In this document: in pieces, positions 30,901 to 39,559 of the stretch
Layout: each line of letters begins with the position of its first letter
Position numbering within the stretch: position 1 is the first letter of the stretch
NCBI RefSeq assembly: GCF_014257025.1
Contig: NZ_JACMSF010000004.1
Location: forward strand, 124,001-188,000
DNA from: Streptomyces cupreus
GTDB taxonomy: Bacteria; Actinomycetota; Actinomycetes; Streptomycetales; Streptomycetaceae
Length of the DNA stretch: 64,000 bases
Direction of reading: 5' to 3'
Made by a program: the position numbers and the translations under genes
Notes under the pieces: model-generated
What the model was told of the DNA's origin: nothing
The model's input: only the letters and a program-made list of their open reading frames with translations
Databases searched by the model: none

Positions 30901-32271
30901 CGGCCGGTCGGCCGGGTCCGTCGCGCAGAGCTTCTGCAGCCAGTGGGCAAGCTCGACCCGGACACCGGCACCCTCCAGGCCGCTGACCGGGAGCTGCCCG
31001 GCCACGCTTACCTGCTCCGTGGCCGAACTGAAGGGGAGCTCGCCAGTGAGGAGCTGGTAGCCGATGACGCCAACCGCATAGATGTCCGACTTCATGCCCA
31101 TCGCGGCGGGGTCCGCATGGCATTCGGGCGCCAGATAGGACCGGTCGGCAACCTGGTGGGCTTCCTGCATCACCGTGTGGACGCGCCGCTGCGCGGTCTT
31201 CGCGTACTCGAAGCCGGTCAGCATCGCCCGGCCGTCCTGCGCGATCAGGATGGTCGACGGATTCAGCTCTCGGTGCGCGATACGCCGTTGGTGGGCATGG
31301 GCGAGGCCCATCAGGACATGCCGGATGATCCGCAGTTTCGCGTCGGCGGTGAGCGGATCCTCGGACCCGGTCAGATGCAGCTTCAGAGCGTGGCCGGGTA
31401 CGTCGTCGAAGACGGTGACGAAGACGTCCTTGTCCTCGTCCGCGAAGAAGTCCCGCACCCCGACGATGTTCGGGTGCGAAGGCAGCTTGCCCAGCGCCTC
31501 GTAGGCGATGCCTATCCGCTTTTGCTGCAGCAGCCGATCGGCCTCCGGAGCGTACGGATCGGCCTTGCGAACGGAGAGCCGGACCGTGCCCGACCCCTGC
31601 ACGGCCAGCGCATTCTTCGCTCGGTACTCGTTGTGGATGTCGGCGCCGTCATCGGGTGCCGTCTCACTGAGCCGCTCGATGACCTCCCAGCTGCCGAATC
31701 GCAGCGGCCCGGCCGGCGGTCGGGAGGACCCCTGGACCGTACGCACGATCAACTCGTGATGCGCCGCGATGTCTGTGTCGAACCGCCCCGAGACCGTGGG
31801 GACACGGGTCACATCAGCAAGCCGTCCGATCAGGTCGGGCAGCGTGACGGTGTCCCTGGCATCCTGCTGTCGCGGCGTGCGATCGATGAGCAGGGCATCC
31901 CGCGCGGTCAGCACCACAAGCGCGTCGGTGTAGAGCCGGGACAACGGCGGATGGGCCGTCTCCAGGATCGTCTTGAGCTGCTTGGCGTGCCCGCGCAATT
32001 TCGGCAGCGGGCTCCGGAACGGGGCCCGTCTCGCCGGATGCCACCGGTTGCCAGCGACCTCAATACGGCCGCGGGTGCCCTTGACGTCGATGACGAACAC
32101 AGCATGTCCGGTGACCACGACAAGGTCGACCTCGAACAGCTCGTTCCGGTACGGGATTTCGATGGAGTGCAGGACCGTCCAGTCGTCCGGGGCGTGATCA
32201 CGCAAGTGCGCGATCACCCTCCGCTCGGCATCGTTGACGGCCTCCCCAACAGCAACGATCCTGGCACCCAT
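27964..32271 (-). CDS. MADS protein kinase (MAD6/PglW-like): NERD, two kinase domains, P-loop ATPase
   Basis: A 1435-residue multidomain protein from the ATG at 32271. Order: NERD nuclease-related domain (residues about 12-110, with FEVDLVVV and FVIDVKG), a first kinase domain (about 190-460), a second kinase domain (about 510-790), a linker, then a P-loop ATPase-like region beginning GNAGDGKTAF near 872, plus a CKSCDLAATC cluster near 1035. The first kinase looks inactive: its catalytic loop reads AHRELNPSTI, with Glu for Asp, and GFEYAK replaces DFG. The second has WHCDVKPSN and LIDFGISK and is probably active. Its ATG shares one base with the S-subunit stop. It resembles PglW of the Pgl/BREX-2 systems, but no PglZ is present. 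Confidence 0.88.
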   Translation of the reverse strand: MGARIVAVGEAVNDAERRVIAHLRDHAPDDWTVLHSIEIPYRNELFEVDLVVVTGHAVFVIDVKGTRGRIEVAGNRWHPARRAPFRSPLPKLRGHAKQLKTILETAHPPLSRLYTDALVVLTARDALLIDRTPRQQDARDTVTLPDLIGRLADVTRVPTVSGRFDTDIAAHHELIVRTVQGSSRPPAGPLRFGSWEVIERLSETAPDDGADIHNEYRAKNALAVQGSGTVRLSVRKADPYAPEADRLLQQKRIGIAYEALGKLPSHPNIVGVRDFFADEDKDVFVTVFDDVPGHALKLHLTGSEDPLTADAKLRIIRHVLMGLAHAHQRRIAHRELNPSTILIAQDGRAMLTGFEYAKTAQRRVHTVMQEAHQVADRSYLAPECHADPAAMGMKSDIYAVGVIGYQLLTGELPFSSATEQVSVAGQLPVSGLEGAGVRVELAHWLQKLCATDPADRPTALDALRRLDLAMGARNIPSKRIGSSAAPQSASAAGVDGPRGPEFFKDLPADFQLGTKYLVRHRLGRPGSFGVAYRVYDTIRSVDRAVKLVLRDRDSVLERLRREADVLQRLQHAPHRNVVSMVDADRLLPPDEYPYLVFEFIDGKDVAEVVRGGRMGAADVLRLAIDTARGLRHIHELGVWHCDVKPSNLLWTDDGVKLIDFGISKTSDSSEGHTYTSPRYTPPDLDQVPADGTGYTDRDLFGLGVTLYEALTGGQYPWEGVEYPPPGVRPIDPRTAYSGFGDLSPGLVEIMLRAISPYRGERFTTAEELLRALEALESARIAPIPPPLPARSELSPAPPATSSGDESLRPEPNSNPFVAHLQTLYSQSRRSNRGTRGLDPHSMSVYVETALDRELVPALREGRHALVVVTGNAGDGKTAFLESFERQARDLGATFGPRRPNGTDFTLDGHRFRTNHDGSQDEGETSGDEVLEEFFAPFTGADDSSWPVQGETRLIAINEGRLVDFLSHHHDRFQHLAKLVNLGLAGRPTGQAAAVVNLNARDVAARPLDTDGTPQDGESLLERMLDRMTHSRFWEDCKSCDLAATCYARHNAQTFQHPAAGLQVKRRLRRIYELTQLRGKLHITLRDLRSALAFTLTSGRDCAEIHQLYAAGDAREILDSFYFSAHLGTPPAADGTPRERDRLLSLLREADVASVPQPQLDRRLDYAGLLEDRALVTVDGRSDHGRTLLGQQFQQLGRSAAARTSQAAAHRRYVDAGRRLLYFELHDEERAERMLPFPSVLRFMDLLSARSSLAEERDDILRALNRGEGLVAPERIGDALALKVRDVQGGTIRSFRRFPAAGFRLEPGEAPDSTYIESGRTSLRLSYRDPAGSRGGTAELDIRLDLFELLQRFERGYRPSVADLQGQQLALAVFKNRLAAVPYQEVLLTTHGHDLRRIHRTEDSVLHMEELTARQPDSEDEPLAEGADRVEETTWR

Positions 32272-33695
32272 CAGCCGGCGGCCTCCTCGATGGCGGCGGT
32301 GAGCAGCGCGAGCGCCTTGTCTTCCAGGATGTCGGCGCGGTCGCGGCACTGGTAGGCATAGCGGACAGTCTGGGCGATGCGAGCCCGGTCCGCGGGCGGC
32401 GCGAGCGGGATCGGCATCTCTCGGAGCAAACGGGGATGGTATTCCTGCTGTTTTCCACCCACACTGAGTGAACGCAGAATTCGGAATGCCACATCTGACC
32501 GAAAGAAGGCAAACAAGTATGCGCCGGGGACGTCAGGGTCCCCGCTCAGGAGTCGAACGAAGTCCTGGCTGTAAGCATGCTCAAGCCAGGCCCCAGTGAC
32601 AAGAACCGAGCGGCTGTACACCTCATTTTCGCCGAAAGTTCCACGCGCCGCCACGAGAATCGTCTCGTCCTGCAGACGAATGTCCTCCGGCGCCTGAGCA
32701 GCGCTAATCCATCGACCTTCAGGGCGAATCCAAAAGGCTTGCCTTTGGCCGATCAGACGCACACCATGAGAAGGATCAGCGTCAATTCGCTTGAAGCGCG
32801 CACCAGTCCGCAGCGACCCCCCGGCGCAGATATCACCGAGTGTCGCTCCTTGAACCGAAGCGAGCTTTTCGATCAGTCGCCTTGCCCTCGGCGCAAAGTT
32901 CAGCGCTCGTAGAGAGATCGGCTCCGCGGTCGAAATCTCAAAACCGAGGTCCCGCTCCTGCTGATGCCAACGGAACTTATTCAGCTCCGGAAGCCCGACA
33001 CTGTCGAAGAAGTCCTTCGTCGCAGCGACAAGCCCGGCCTGGTACTGCGCGCGCAATCGGGCGCTGTACTCCACCAGTTGGTGAATGCGCCCCTCCAGCC
33101 CTTCATCGAACCGAGGTACGGGAAGCCCTGTGATGTGGTGCGGCTCGATGTGCTTCACGGCCGACCCGTAGACCGATCCGCGGACGAGTGACTCCCCGAA
33201 CCGGCTGAGCAGGAAGGCGTACAGATACCCGGACTTGATCTCCTCTGGGTCAGGTTCAACCTTGAGTGTGTCCTGCGAAGACCAGCAGTCGCCCATGTCA
33301 GGGCGGACGTACGCCCTCCTGCCGGCATTGAAGCCTGAGCATGAGATCAAGGTCATCCCGGGCTTGACCTGAAGGTAGGACAAGGCCGCCGACGTGGCGT
33401 CGGACTTCCGTAGCCGGGGCAGCGCCGTGAGGTCGGCCGCCATCATGTCCTTCGTACCGACGAACGGCACGCTGTGCTCCGGGTCGGTGAGATAGACCCG
33501 GCGAAACATGGGCCCGTTGAAGATGCCCCCGTTGTGGCCGGAGGTCACGCTCGCCAGTGGCACCGTGTCTGGCAGGCGCTCCAGCATCTTCTTCGCTTCC
33601 AGGGAGCCCGCGATGTATGGCGATGCGTCGAGCCGGAGCCCCTGATCCGCCAGCCAGTCGGACATCACCGGGTTGGAAAGGCTGGCGACCTTCAC
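32271..33695 (-). CDS. DNA specificity (S) subunit of the defence system (MAD5-like)
   Basis: A 474-residue type I-style specificity protein with two target-recognition halves joined by helical spacers. Each half shows the TRD end pattern: SGFNAGRRAYVRPD / SQDTLKV in the first, and a similar ILVAARGTFGENEVYSR segment near residue 350 in the second. It should determine the sequence methylated by the adjoining methyltransferase. The GTG start overlaps the methyltransferase stop (GTGA), the expected hsdM-hsdS arrangement. No restriction (R) subunit gene occurs nearby, so the nuclease activity, if any, must come from another subunit. Confidence 0.88.
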   Translation of the reverse strand: MKVASLSNPVMSDWLADQGLRLDASPYIAGSLEAKKMLERLPDTVPLASVTSGHNGGIFNGPMFRRVYLTDPEHSVPFVGTKDMMAADLTALPRLRKSDATSAALSYLQVKPGMTLISCSGFNAGRRAYVRPDMGDCWSSQDTLKVEPDPEEIKSGYLYAFLLSRFGESLVRGSVYGSAVKHIEPHHITGLPVPRFDEGLEGRIHQLVEYSARLRAQYQAGLVAATKDFFDSVGLPELNKFRWHQQERDLGFEISTAEPISLRALNFAPRARRLIEKLASVQGATLGDICAGGSLRTGARFKRIDADPSHGVRLIGQRQAFWIRPEGRWISAAQAPEDIRLQDETILVAARGTFGENEVYSRSVLVTGAWLEHAYSQDFVRLLSGDPDVPGAYLFAFFRSDVAFRILRSLSVGGKQQEYHPRLLREMPIPLAPPADRARIAQTVRYAYQCRDRADILEDKALALLTAAIEEAAG

Positions 33696-35833
33696 GCGCC
33701 CGCCTCCGTGCCCTTGCGCGGGTCCACGCCCGGCACCGGGTGTTTGGCCCGGAACTCCCGGTATTTCTCCGCGATCACCGGCAGGTCGTTGTCAATGACC
33801 GGCTGGCTACGCTTCAGCGGCCGAGTCACCACCTTGCCCCGGATGCGGAGCCGCTCCATGTCGACCTTCGTCTCCACCACGATGTCCCCATTGGGCTTGC
33901 GCTTGTAGAGATCGTTCCCCCGGCGGTCAAATCCGACCTTCTCGGCGACCGCCATGAAGACCGGATACGGCTTCTCCGTCCCCAGCCTGTGGTTGCGCAC
34001 CTCCCGGTCGGTCTTCCGCTTCAGGAAGAGAAGTGTGGTGAGGATGTTGACGTTCGCGTCGACGATGAAGGTTTCCACCGGCAGTTCGATGCTCGCGAGC
34101 ACCCAGCAGTGCTCCAGGATGTACCGGCGGATCGCCTCGTCGGTCGGCCCAGGGTTCGACAGGATGCCGTTGGGTAGGACGATGCCGATACGGCCACCGG
34201 GCTTAACCCACTCGATGGCGCGCTGGATGAACAACTGCTCGGGCGCCATGCTCGCCGGCGTACTGGTCCCGCTGGCCTCGACCTTGCCGGTCTCCTTGTT
34301 CCGCCCCCACGACTTGGCGATGCCGTCACGGAACGACGCGAGGACCGACTCGTCGCTGACAGGGATGTCGGCGCCGAACGGGGGGTTAGTGAGAAGCACG
34401 TCCACTTCCTCGCCGAGCGGAATTTGCTTCTTCGCCAGCTCGACGTCAGGCAGGTGCCCTCGGGGGAAGGCCAAGGAGTCCATGTGGAAAACATTCCCGG
34501 TGGTCTCCGCGAGCGTCATGATGTTCATGGTGGTCGCCCGGACCAAGAAACGGTCGAAGTCCGCGCCGAACAGGTGCTTCTCTGCGTACGCTTTCAACCG
34601 ATCCCGGAAGCGCTCGCGCTGCTCGTCATCGTCGGGGAAGCCAAAGGTCCCTTCCTGCTTCTGCCAGGTGTGATGCAGATGGTTAAGCGTCGCCTGGAGG
34701 AAGCCGCCGGTACCGCAGGTCGGGTCAAGGACGGTCTCATCCTCCTGGGGATTGAGGATCTCGACCATCAGGTTGACCGCGCCGCGCGGCGTGAAGTACT
34801 GCCCCCGGTCACCGCGCAGGTTAATGCCGACGAGCTCCTGGTAGGCGATGCCCTTGGCATCGACGTCCGTGCCGCTCAGGTCGTAGGGCGCAAGCTCGCT
34901 GACGATGAAGGCGAGAGCTCCGTCGGACAAGGTGATTTCGTCGGTGGGCTTGAAGACGTCTTTGTACTCACGCTTGACGTCCTCGAACAGTTCCTTGACC
35001 CGGGTGCTGATGGCTGCACGGCCTGCCGGGTCGAACATCTCCTTTAGGCCCGTACGGAACCGTCCGTGACTGCTTCCCCGGCTGACCCGCTCGTCGTACA
35101 TCTTCGCGAACAGGAGGTAAAGGAACTGCCAGAAGGCAGCATCCTTCGGCATGCCCTCGTTGCCGTGGATGTAGTTGTGGCAACGTCGGAAGGTCGTCTT
35201 GAGCATCTCCGGTTCAGCTCGCCGCAGCCGCTGATGCGAAGCCACGGTCCGGCTGCCTTTAGTCCCCTCGGCGACCTCCCAGTCGCTGCGGTCCTCGAAA
35301 GTCGCGCCAAAGTCGCCGATCACCTTCTTGAGGAAGAAGAAGTCGACCCCGTCCGTCCACATGCCGTCCGCGCATTCGGGACGATCTTCGTTGCCCATCA
35401 GTTCCTGTAGCTCGGCAAGATCCTTCTCCGCCTGCCGCGGCTCGCGGAGCTTGACCACGTTCTTGCCGCGCTTCGGCTCAGGCTTGCAGATCACCACGCG
35501 CCGTAGGTTCGCCGTGGTGTGCTGGGCACCCGACTCGAAGATCGCGATGTCGGCCTTCTTCGTCCGCTTACGGGGAGCCCCTTCTTCACTGACAGTGACC
35601 GAGAAGTCGCGCGACATGTCGTGAGGGTCGATGCCGTGCTCGTGTACCAGTGCACGAACGATCCTCTGCCGGACCTTCTCCTTCGGGGTCTCCTTGATCG
35701 CCTCGCCGGTGATGTAGTCGACGACCTGGCCCTCCTCCAGGGCGGTCACCCTGGGCTGGGTGTCCTCCGCCGCTGGATCGGCGCCATCCCCGAGCTGCTG
35801 CGGGATGTCCAGGTCCAAGGTCAGTTCCTCCAT
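33692..35833 (-). CDS. N6-adenine DNA methyltransferase of the defence system (MAD2-like, HsdM family)
   Basis: A 713-residue methyltransferase. The HsdM-type helical N-terminus includes ALAFIVSELAPYDLSGTD, then RGQYFTPRGAV. Motif I is DPTCGTGGFL and motif IV NPPFG, the adenine-N6 signature, with VLPNGIL and a target-binding region after it. An extra 140-residue N-terminal segment resembles a type I R-like N-terminal domain (ADIAIFES). The methyltransferase should mark host DNA with the S subunit. It is separated from the AIPR gene by 275 bases, so it may have its own promoter, and starts the coupled block MTase-S-kinase-MAD7-MAD8. Confidence 0.92.
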   Translation of the reverse strand: MEELTLDLDIPQQLGDGADPAAEDTQPRVTALEEGQVVDYITGEAIKETPKEKVRQRIVRALVHEHGIDPHDMSRDFSVTVSEEGAPRKRTKKADIAIFESGAQHTTANLRRVVICKPEPKRGKNVVKLREPRQAEKDLAELQELMGNEDRPECADGMWTDGVDFFFLKKVIGDFGATFEDRSDWEVAEGTKGSRTVASHQRLRRAEPEMLKTTFRRCHNYIHGNEGMPKDAAFWQFLYLLFAKMYDERVSRGSSHGRFRTGLKEMFDPAGRAAISTRVKELFEDVKREYKDVFKPTDEITLSDGALAFIVSELAPYDLSGTDVDAKGIAYQELVGINLRGDRGQYFTPRGAVNLMVEILNPQEDETVLDPTCGTGGFLQATLNHLHHTWQKQEGTFGFPDDDEQRERFRDRLKAYAEKHLFGADFDRFLVRATTMNIMTLAETTGNVFHMDSLAFPRGHLPDVELAKKQIPLGEEVDVLLTNPPFGADIPVSDESVLASFRDGIAKSWGRNKETGKVEASGTSTPASMAPEQLFIQRAIEWVKPGGRIGIVLPNGILSNPGPTDEAIRRYILEHCWVLASIELPVETFIVDANVNILTTLLFLKRKTDREVRNHRLGTEKPYPVFMAVAEKVGFDRRGNDLYKRKPNGDIVVETKVDMERLRIRGKVVTRPLKRSQPVIDNDLPVIAEKYREFRAKHPVPGVDPRKGTEAGA

Positions 35834-36108
35834 CAGCGTGCTACTTCTTCCCTGTGCTCGGTGGTGCTGGCGGTGCTTGTGGGACCTGACTGGTCCGCAC
35901 CCATCGCAACCCGCAGCCTGCGATTCTACGGCCGCAGCGGTATCATCTGCGGCGCTTCCCGCTAGGCTGCGGGCCCTCTGCCATGCGGTGCGGCGCGAGC
36001 CTACAGCGGACCACTGACAATGCCCCCTATGTCAGCCTCGGGCAGCAGACCCAGCACAGTCCCAGAGACCCGCCGCTCGGGCTCGGCAGCCACCGTCCAC
36101 GCCCAGGG

Positions 36109-38229
36109 TCAGCCGCCGGCCGCCCCGTCCTCCGTGTCCAGCCCTTCCTCCAGGCGCACGGCCAGCGCCAGTTCATCAAGTGACCCCTCACCGGGCACAA
36201 ACCAACGGAGGGTGCCCTGCACCGAGGAGGTCACCCCTGAGGCGCGGTGACGCATCTCCCGAGCGAGGCCGCTGGGCGAGTACCATTCCTCGTCCGCGTG
36301 CCACTGCAGTGGGTAGCGACCACCGTCGTTGCTCCAGGTCGCGAGCGAACGCTTGGGGTCCTCCGCCAGCCACTCCGTCATGTCGCGGCGCTCGGGCTTG
36401 CTGTACGGCCGGTACTCGAGGACCGTGCCCTCCGGAATACGTCCCTTGGCGATCAGCGTGGTGACGGCGTTGACCTGACGTCCGCGGGTCTCGACCTCAG
36501 TGACCTGATAATTGTCTTCCAGTGCAGGCGCGTTACGACCTGAGTCCAGGCCACGCAGGGCAGCCCTTACGACCCGCTCAATCCGCTCAGTGTTCCGCAC
36601 TGCGGCGATGATGTGGCTGCTCTTGCCGTACTCCTCGTCGATCGCGGTCAGCGACCAGGCGAGTGTGTCCCGTACCAGGTCGGGGACCTTCGCGAGCTCT
36701 GCCGACCAGTCGTATTCCGGGTCCTCGATAGAGCGAGTGTTCAGACGGCGGAAGACAATGTGGGTGACCAGGAGGTCTCCGTAGAAGGCGGCTGCATCGG
36801 CGCGCCAGAGCAGTCCGTCTCGCAATGCTTGCAGCTGAGTGCGGACCTCGCGGAGGAGCTGGACGCAGCGCCAGACGCGGAAGGCATTCGGGGTCTGACC
36901 GAAGATCTCCTGGTAGGTCTCGTCCTCCCACAGGCCGGCGAGGTTCTGATCACGCTTGGCCACGGCAGCGAGTTGGGCGTTCGGGCTCGTGGCGGCCAGA
37001 GCCTCAGCGGCCTCCGCCATCGAGCAACCGTGCTCCGGCTCCGGCGTCGTCTCACCCCGCTTGATCACGTAGCTGAGGTGCAGCAGGAGGGCGAAGTCGT
37101 CGCGAAGCTGGACCTGTCCGCTGTCAAGGGACTTAAAGTCGCGTTCCTCGATCGGGTTCTGCGTATTCGTAGTCGTGGTCACATGATCGCCGAAACCGGG
37201 AGGGCAGTCTTCCAGGGAGATCAGACGCACCATCACCCGGCCGTACTGTGCGGTGTCGGGGTCGGCGGTGTACGCCCGGTGGATGGCACTCACCGTCTGG
37301 GCACCGTTGACCACGCTGGCCCCAGTGAGCTGGAAGTCCCCCACCTTGCCGGGCACCGCCTTGCCGACCGGCTTGATCGTCTCGCAGAGCATGGTGATGC
37401 CGTTGCTGAAGTACCAGAAGTGCTCCGGCTGCTCAAGCAGCGTGTTCCTGATCTTGATGTTGACGTCGGTCAGATCCAGGGAGTCACGGATGTTCCGCGC
37501 GAAGAGGCCGCGCCGGTGCTCGCCGTAGAGGTCCGCGAGGTCGGGAACGGTCATGGTGCCGTACAGGGCCTTGTACGGAGTCGACTCCTGCACGAAGCCG
37601 TCCAATCGGACCTTGGCGTCGATCCTCGGCGCCGCGGCGTCGCCGAGGATGGCACGATGGAAGTCGCGAAGGTCGAGGATCTTGTACTCGACCATCTCCT
37701 CGACCTGGTTCAGCTCCGCGACCTTCTCCTCCAGGAGCTCGCGGACGTCCTCGTTGATCGGAGCGGTCCGCATTAACGCGAGGACGAGTGTGATCTTGGG
37801 CGTCCCGACCTCGTATGCCCGCTCAATATCGGGGACAAATGGCTGAAACCGGCTGTTGAACTTCGTGAAGTGGCGGTCGAGCATCAAGTTCAGCCCCTGG
37901 ATCATCTTGTGAACCTCGGCCTCGCCGAACCCGCCCTTGCCCTGGTCGCTCCACTTGGCCTGCACCAGGCAGATTCGCGGCTGGGCGGACCTGAGCTCCA
38001 CGGCGATGGAGTCCAGGCCGCGGTCGTCCTGACCGTCGAAGACACTGAGTGCCGCGGCACGGTCGCTACACGGGTGCTCGATCTGCACGGCGAGTGCGGC
38101 TAACCCGCGGCTAAGGAAAGCTTGATGGCGTTTCTCGTCGGAAAACCGCGCTTGGTCCGTAATGTCGATTAGGCCGGTGAAGCGCTCTTCGATCGCCTTA
38201 CGGACGTACCCGACGTGCAGTTTGCTCAT
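36109..38229 (-). CDS. AIPR-family abortive phage-infection protein with PD-(D/E)xK-like N-terminus
   Basis: A 706-residue AIPR-domain protein from the ATG at 38229, chosen for its RBS (GGGAG). The AIPR core includes FWYFSNGITMLCE and VVNGAQTVSAIHRA, the motif cluster seen in family members. The N-terminal domain contains GLDSIAVEL followed by LVQAKWSD, a spacing like a PD-(D/E)xK nuclease (Asp, then QxK), so it may cut nucleic acid; that is an inference. It is upstream of and co-directional with the methyltransferase. AIPR proteins act in abortive infection. The usual MADS operon, as far as I recall it, has no AIPR gene. Confidence 0.85.
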   Translation of the reverse strand: MSKLHVGYVRKAIEERFTGLIDITDQARFSDEKRHQAFLSRGLAALAVQIEHPCSDRAAALSVFDGQDDRGLDSIAVELRSAQPRICLVQAKWSDQGKGGFGEAEVHKMIQGLNLMLDRHFTKFNSRFQPFVPDIERAYEVGTPKITLVLALMRTAPINEDVRELLEEKVAELNQVEEMVEYKILDLRDFHRAILGDAAAPRIDAKVRLDGFVQESTPYKALYGTMTVPDLADLYGEHRRGLFARNIRDSLDLTDVNIKIRNTLLEQPEHFWYFSNGITMLCETIKPVGKAVPGKVGDFQLTGASVVNGAQTVSAIHRAYTADPDTAQYGRVMVRLISLEDCPPGFGDHVTTTTNTQNPIEERDFKSLDSGQVQLRDDFALLLHLSYVIKRGETTPEPEHGCSMAEAAEALAATSPNAQLAAVAKRDQNLAGLWEDETYQEIFGQTPNAFRVWRCVQLLREVRTQLQALRDGLLWRADAAAFYGDLLVTHIVFRRLNTRSIEDPEYDWSAELAKVPDLVRDTLAWSLTAIDEEYGKSSHIIAAVRNTERIERVVRAALRGLDSGRNAPALEDNYQVTEVETRGRQVNAVTTLIAKGRIPEGTVLEYRPYSKPERRDMTEWLAEDPKRSLATWSNDGGRYPLQWHADEEWYSPSGLAREMRHRASGVTSSVQGTLRWFVPGEGSLDELALAVRLEEGLDTEDGAAGG

Positions 38230-38780
38230 GCCCCCACTCCCGTCAATGCTCCTGGCTATCGAGACTCTATCGGGCGAAGAACCTTGGTGTTCCTCGTGCT
38301 TCACGCCTTGACCAAGTAGATGATCCCCACCCAAATCAGCAAGATTAGGCATTAGGTGACATACCTGGGCTCATGCGCAACAGGGCAGCTCGCACCAGCG
38401 CTCGGTACGGCGGCATCATCCATAGATACAGGTAGGGCTCACGAGGCTCGTGCCCCAGAGCCTCACACGGCAGACGGGTCGACCAACGCCGGATCGGCAC
38501 CCGCGGCGCTCCCCGCGCTGAGGGGGAGCCGGCGCTTCCCAAGCGGGCGAGCCATTTCGCCTGTTAGGGCCTGGGTGCTTCCAATTGCGGCGGTGATATC
38601 ACCTCAGGAATAGGGAGTCAGGCCGCCTGCGGTCCATGGTGGTCGTCCGCCACCTGCTGGGCTGCTGTCGGATTGCTTGGGTACCCGTGGACGCGCCCGG
38701 CGAAGTCGGTGAGCGATCCGTTCAGTTATGGAAGATCGCGTCGATGCCCTAGCGCTCCCGCCCCGCGAGAGGTCACAGCC
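38230..38780. other. 550-base divergent promoter region upstream of the AIPR gene
   Basis: No supported gene. It must contain the promoter for the defence operon (minus strand) and for the ATPase gene at 38781. A direct repeat CTATCG appears twice near 38256-38272, separated by 5 bases, about 30 bases upstream of the AIPR start; it could be an operator or coincidence. Confidence 0.5.
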
Positions 38781-39287
38781 ATGCCCCGGTTGCCCGGAGA
38801 TTCACCCTATGCGTTCACCGTCCTGTCCTCGGTCGCCGCAGTGCCAGCCGCGCGAGAACGTGTTGTCAACCGTGCCCAGCGGCTTGGGCTGGCCTTGGAT
38901 GCGGAACTGACCAACGACTTGCGGTTGCTCACCGGAGAAGTAGTCGCGAACTCGGTCACGCACACGCAGGCCGCGTGCGTGGTGTCCGTGCAGTGGACCG
39001 GAGAGCGGCTGCGGGTGGAAGTCACCGACGTTGACCCCACCTTGGTGCGTCCGTCCCAAGCCGAGGCGATGGACGAAAGCGGGCGAGGTCTCTTCCTCGT
39101 TGACGCATTGGCAACCGAGTGGGGCTCACAGCCTTGTACGGCGGGGAAGAAAACATGGTTCGAATTGGCAGTCCCCCCTTCCTCAGAGGGCACCGTAGCC
39201 GTGACCGCCTCACATGCTGACGCCGCTGCAGAGGAGCCCGTGCCAATTATCTGTGCACCTGCGCAAATCGAACATCAAGCGGCCTGA
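38781..39287 (+). CDS. Anti-sigma-factor-type ATP-binding protein (HATPase_c_2)
   Basis: A 168-residue GHKL-fold ATPase. Motifs: LLTGEVVANSVTHT (N box; normally E-x-x-x-N), VEVTDVDPTLVRP (G1-like, Asp), and ESGRGLFLVDALATEWG (G2). This is the serine/threonine-protein-kinase-like RsbW family without extra domains, common in Streptomyces as anti-sigma or signalling ATPases. RBS GAGAGG precedes the ATG. The family usually pairs with a STAS or sigma gene; none is adjacent, so its target is unknown. Confidence 0.88.
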   Translation: MPRLPGDSPYAFTVLSSVAAVPAARERVVNRAQRLGLALDAELTNDLRLLTGEVVANSVTHTQAACVVSVQWTGERLRVEVTDVDPTLVRPSQAEAMDESGRGLFLVDALATEWGSQPCTAGKKTWFELAVPPSSEGTVAVTASHADAAAEEPVPIICAPAQIEHQAA

Positions 39288-39559
39288 GCTGCTCGCGCCC
39301 GGCCGCCATCCCCCCCTTGCGAGCCGCTGTTGGCACGCCTGCGGCCTAACGAGCGGACACGTCTCGTCGCCTTTCGGGGTTTCCACCTGGCTGGCGCCGC
39401 CATCCCCATCACTGAACGGGTCCCACCTTGATCAGGTCTGCTTCCAGCCCTGCTCACGCCTCTCACTCAAGGTGCACCTGCTGAGCCGGCCAACCGTGTG
39501 GGATGTCTTCGGCGATATTCGGTGTCGCTGCGAGAGCTCTCGTCCTAACCTCTCCACTA

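Noticed and set aside
30256..32355. A 700-residue plus-strand frame opposite the kinase gene
   Set aside because: Antisense shadow of the NERD/kinase gene with clear domain motifs on the minus strand.
27964..35833. Assignment as Pgl/BREX type 2
   Set aside because: The kinase resembles PglW, but no PglZ alkaline phosphatase-like or PglY protein is present; the gene set fits MADS better.
32271..35833. Assignment as a plain type I restriction-modification system
   Set aside because: MTase and S genes are present, but no R (HsdR) helicase-nuclease gene lies in the locus, and three large coupled defence genes follow.
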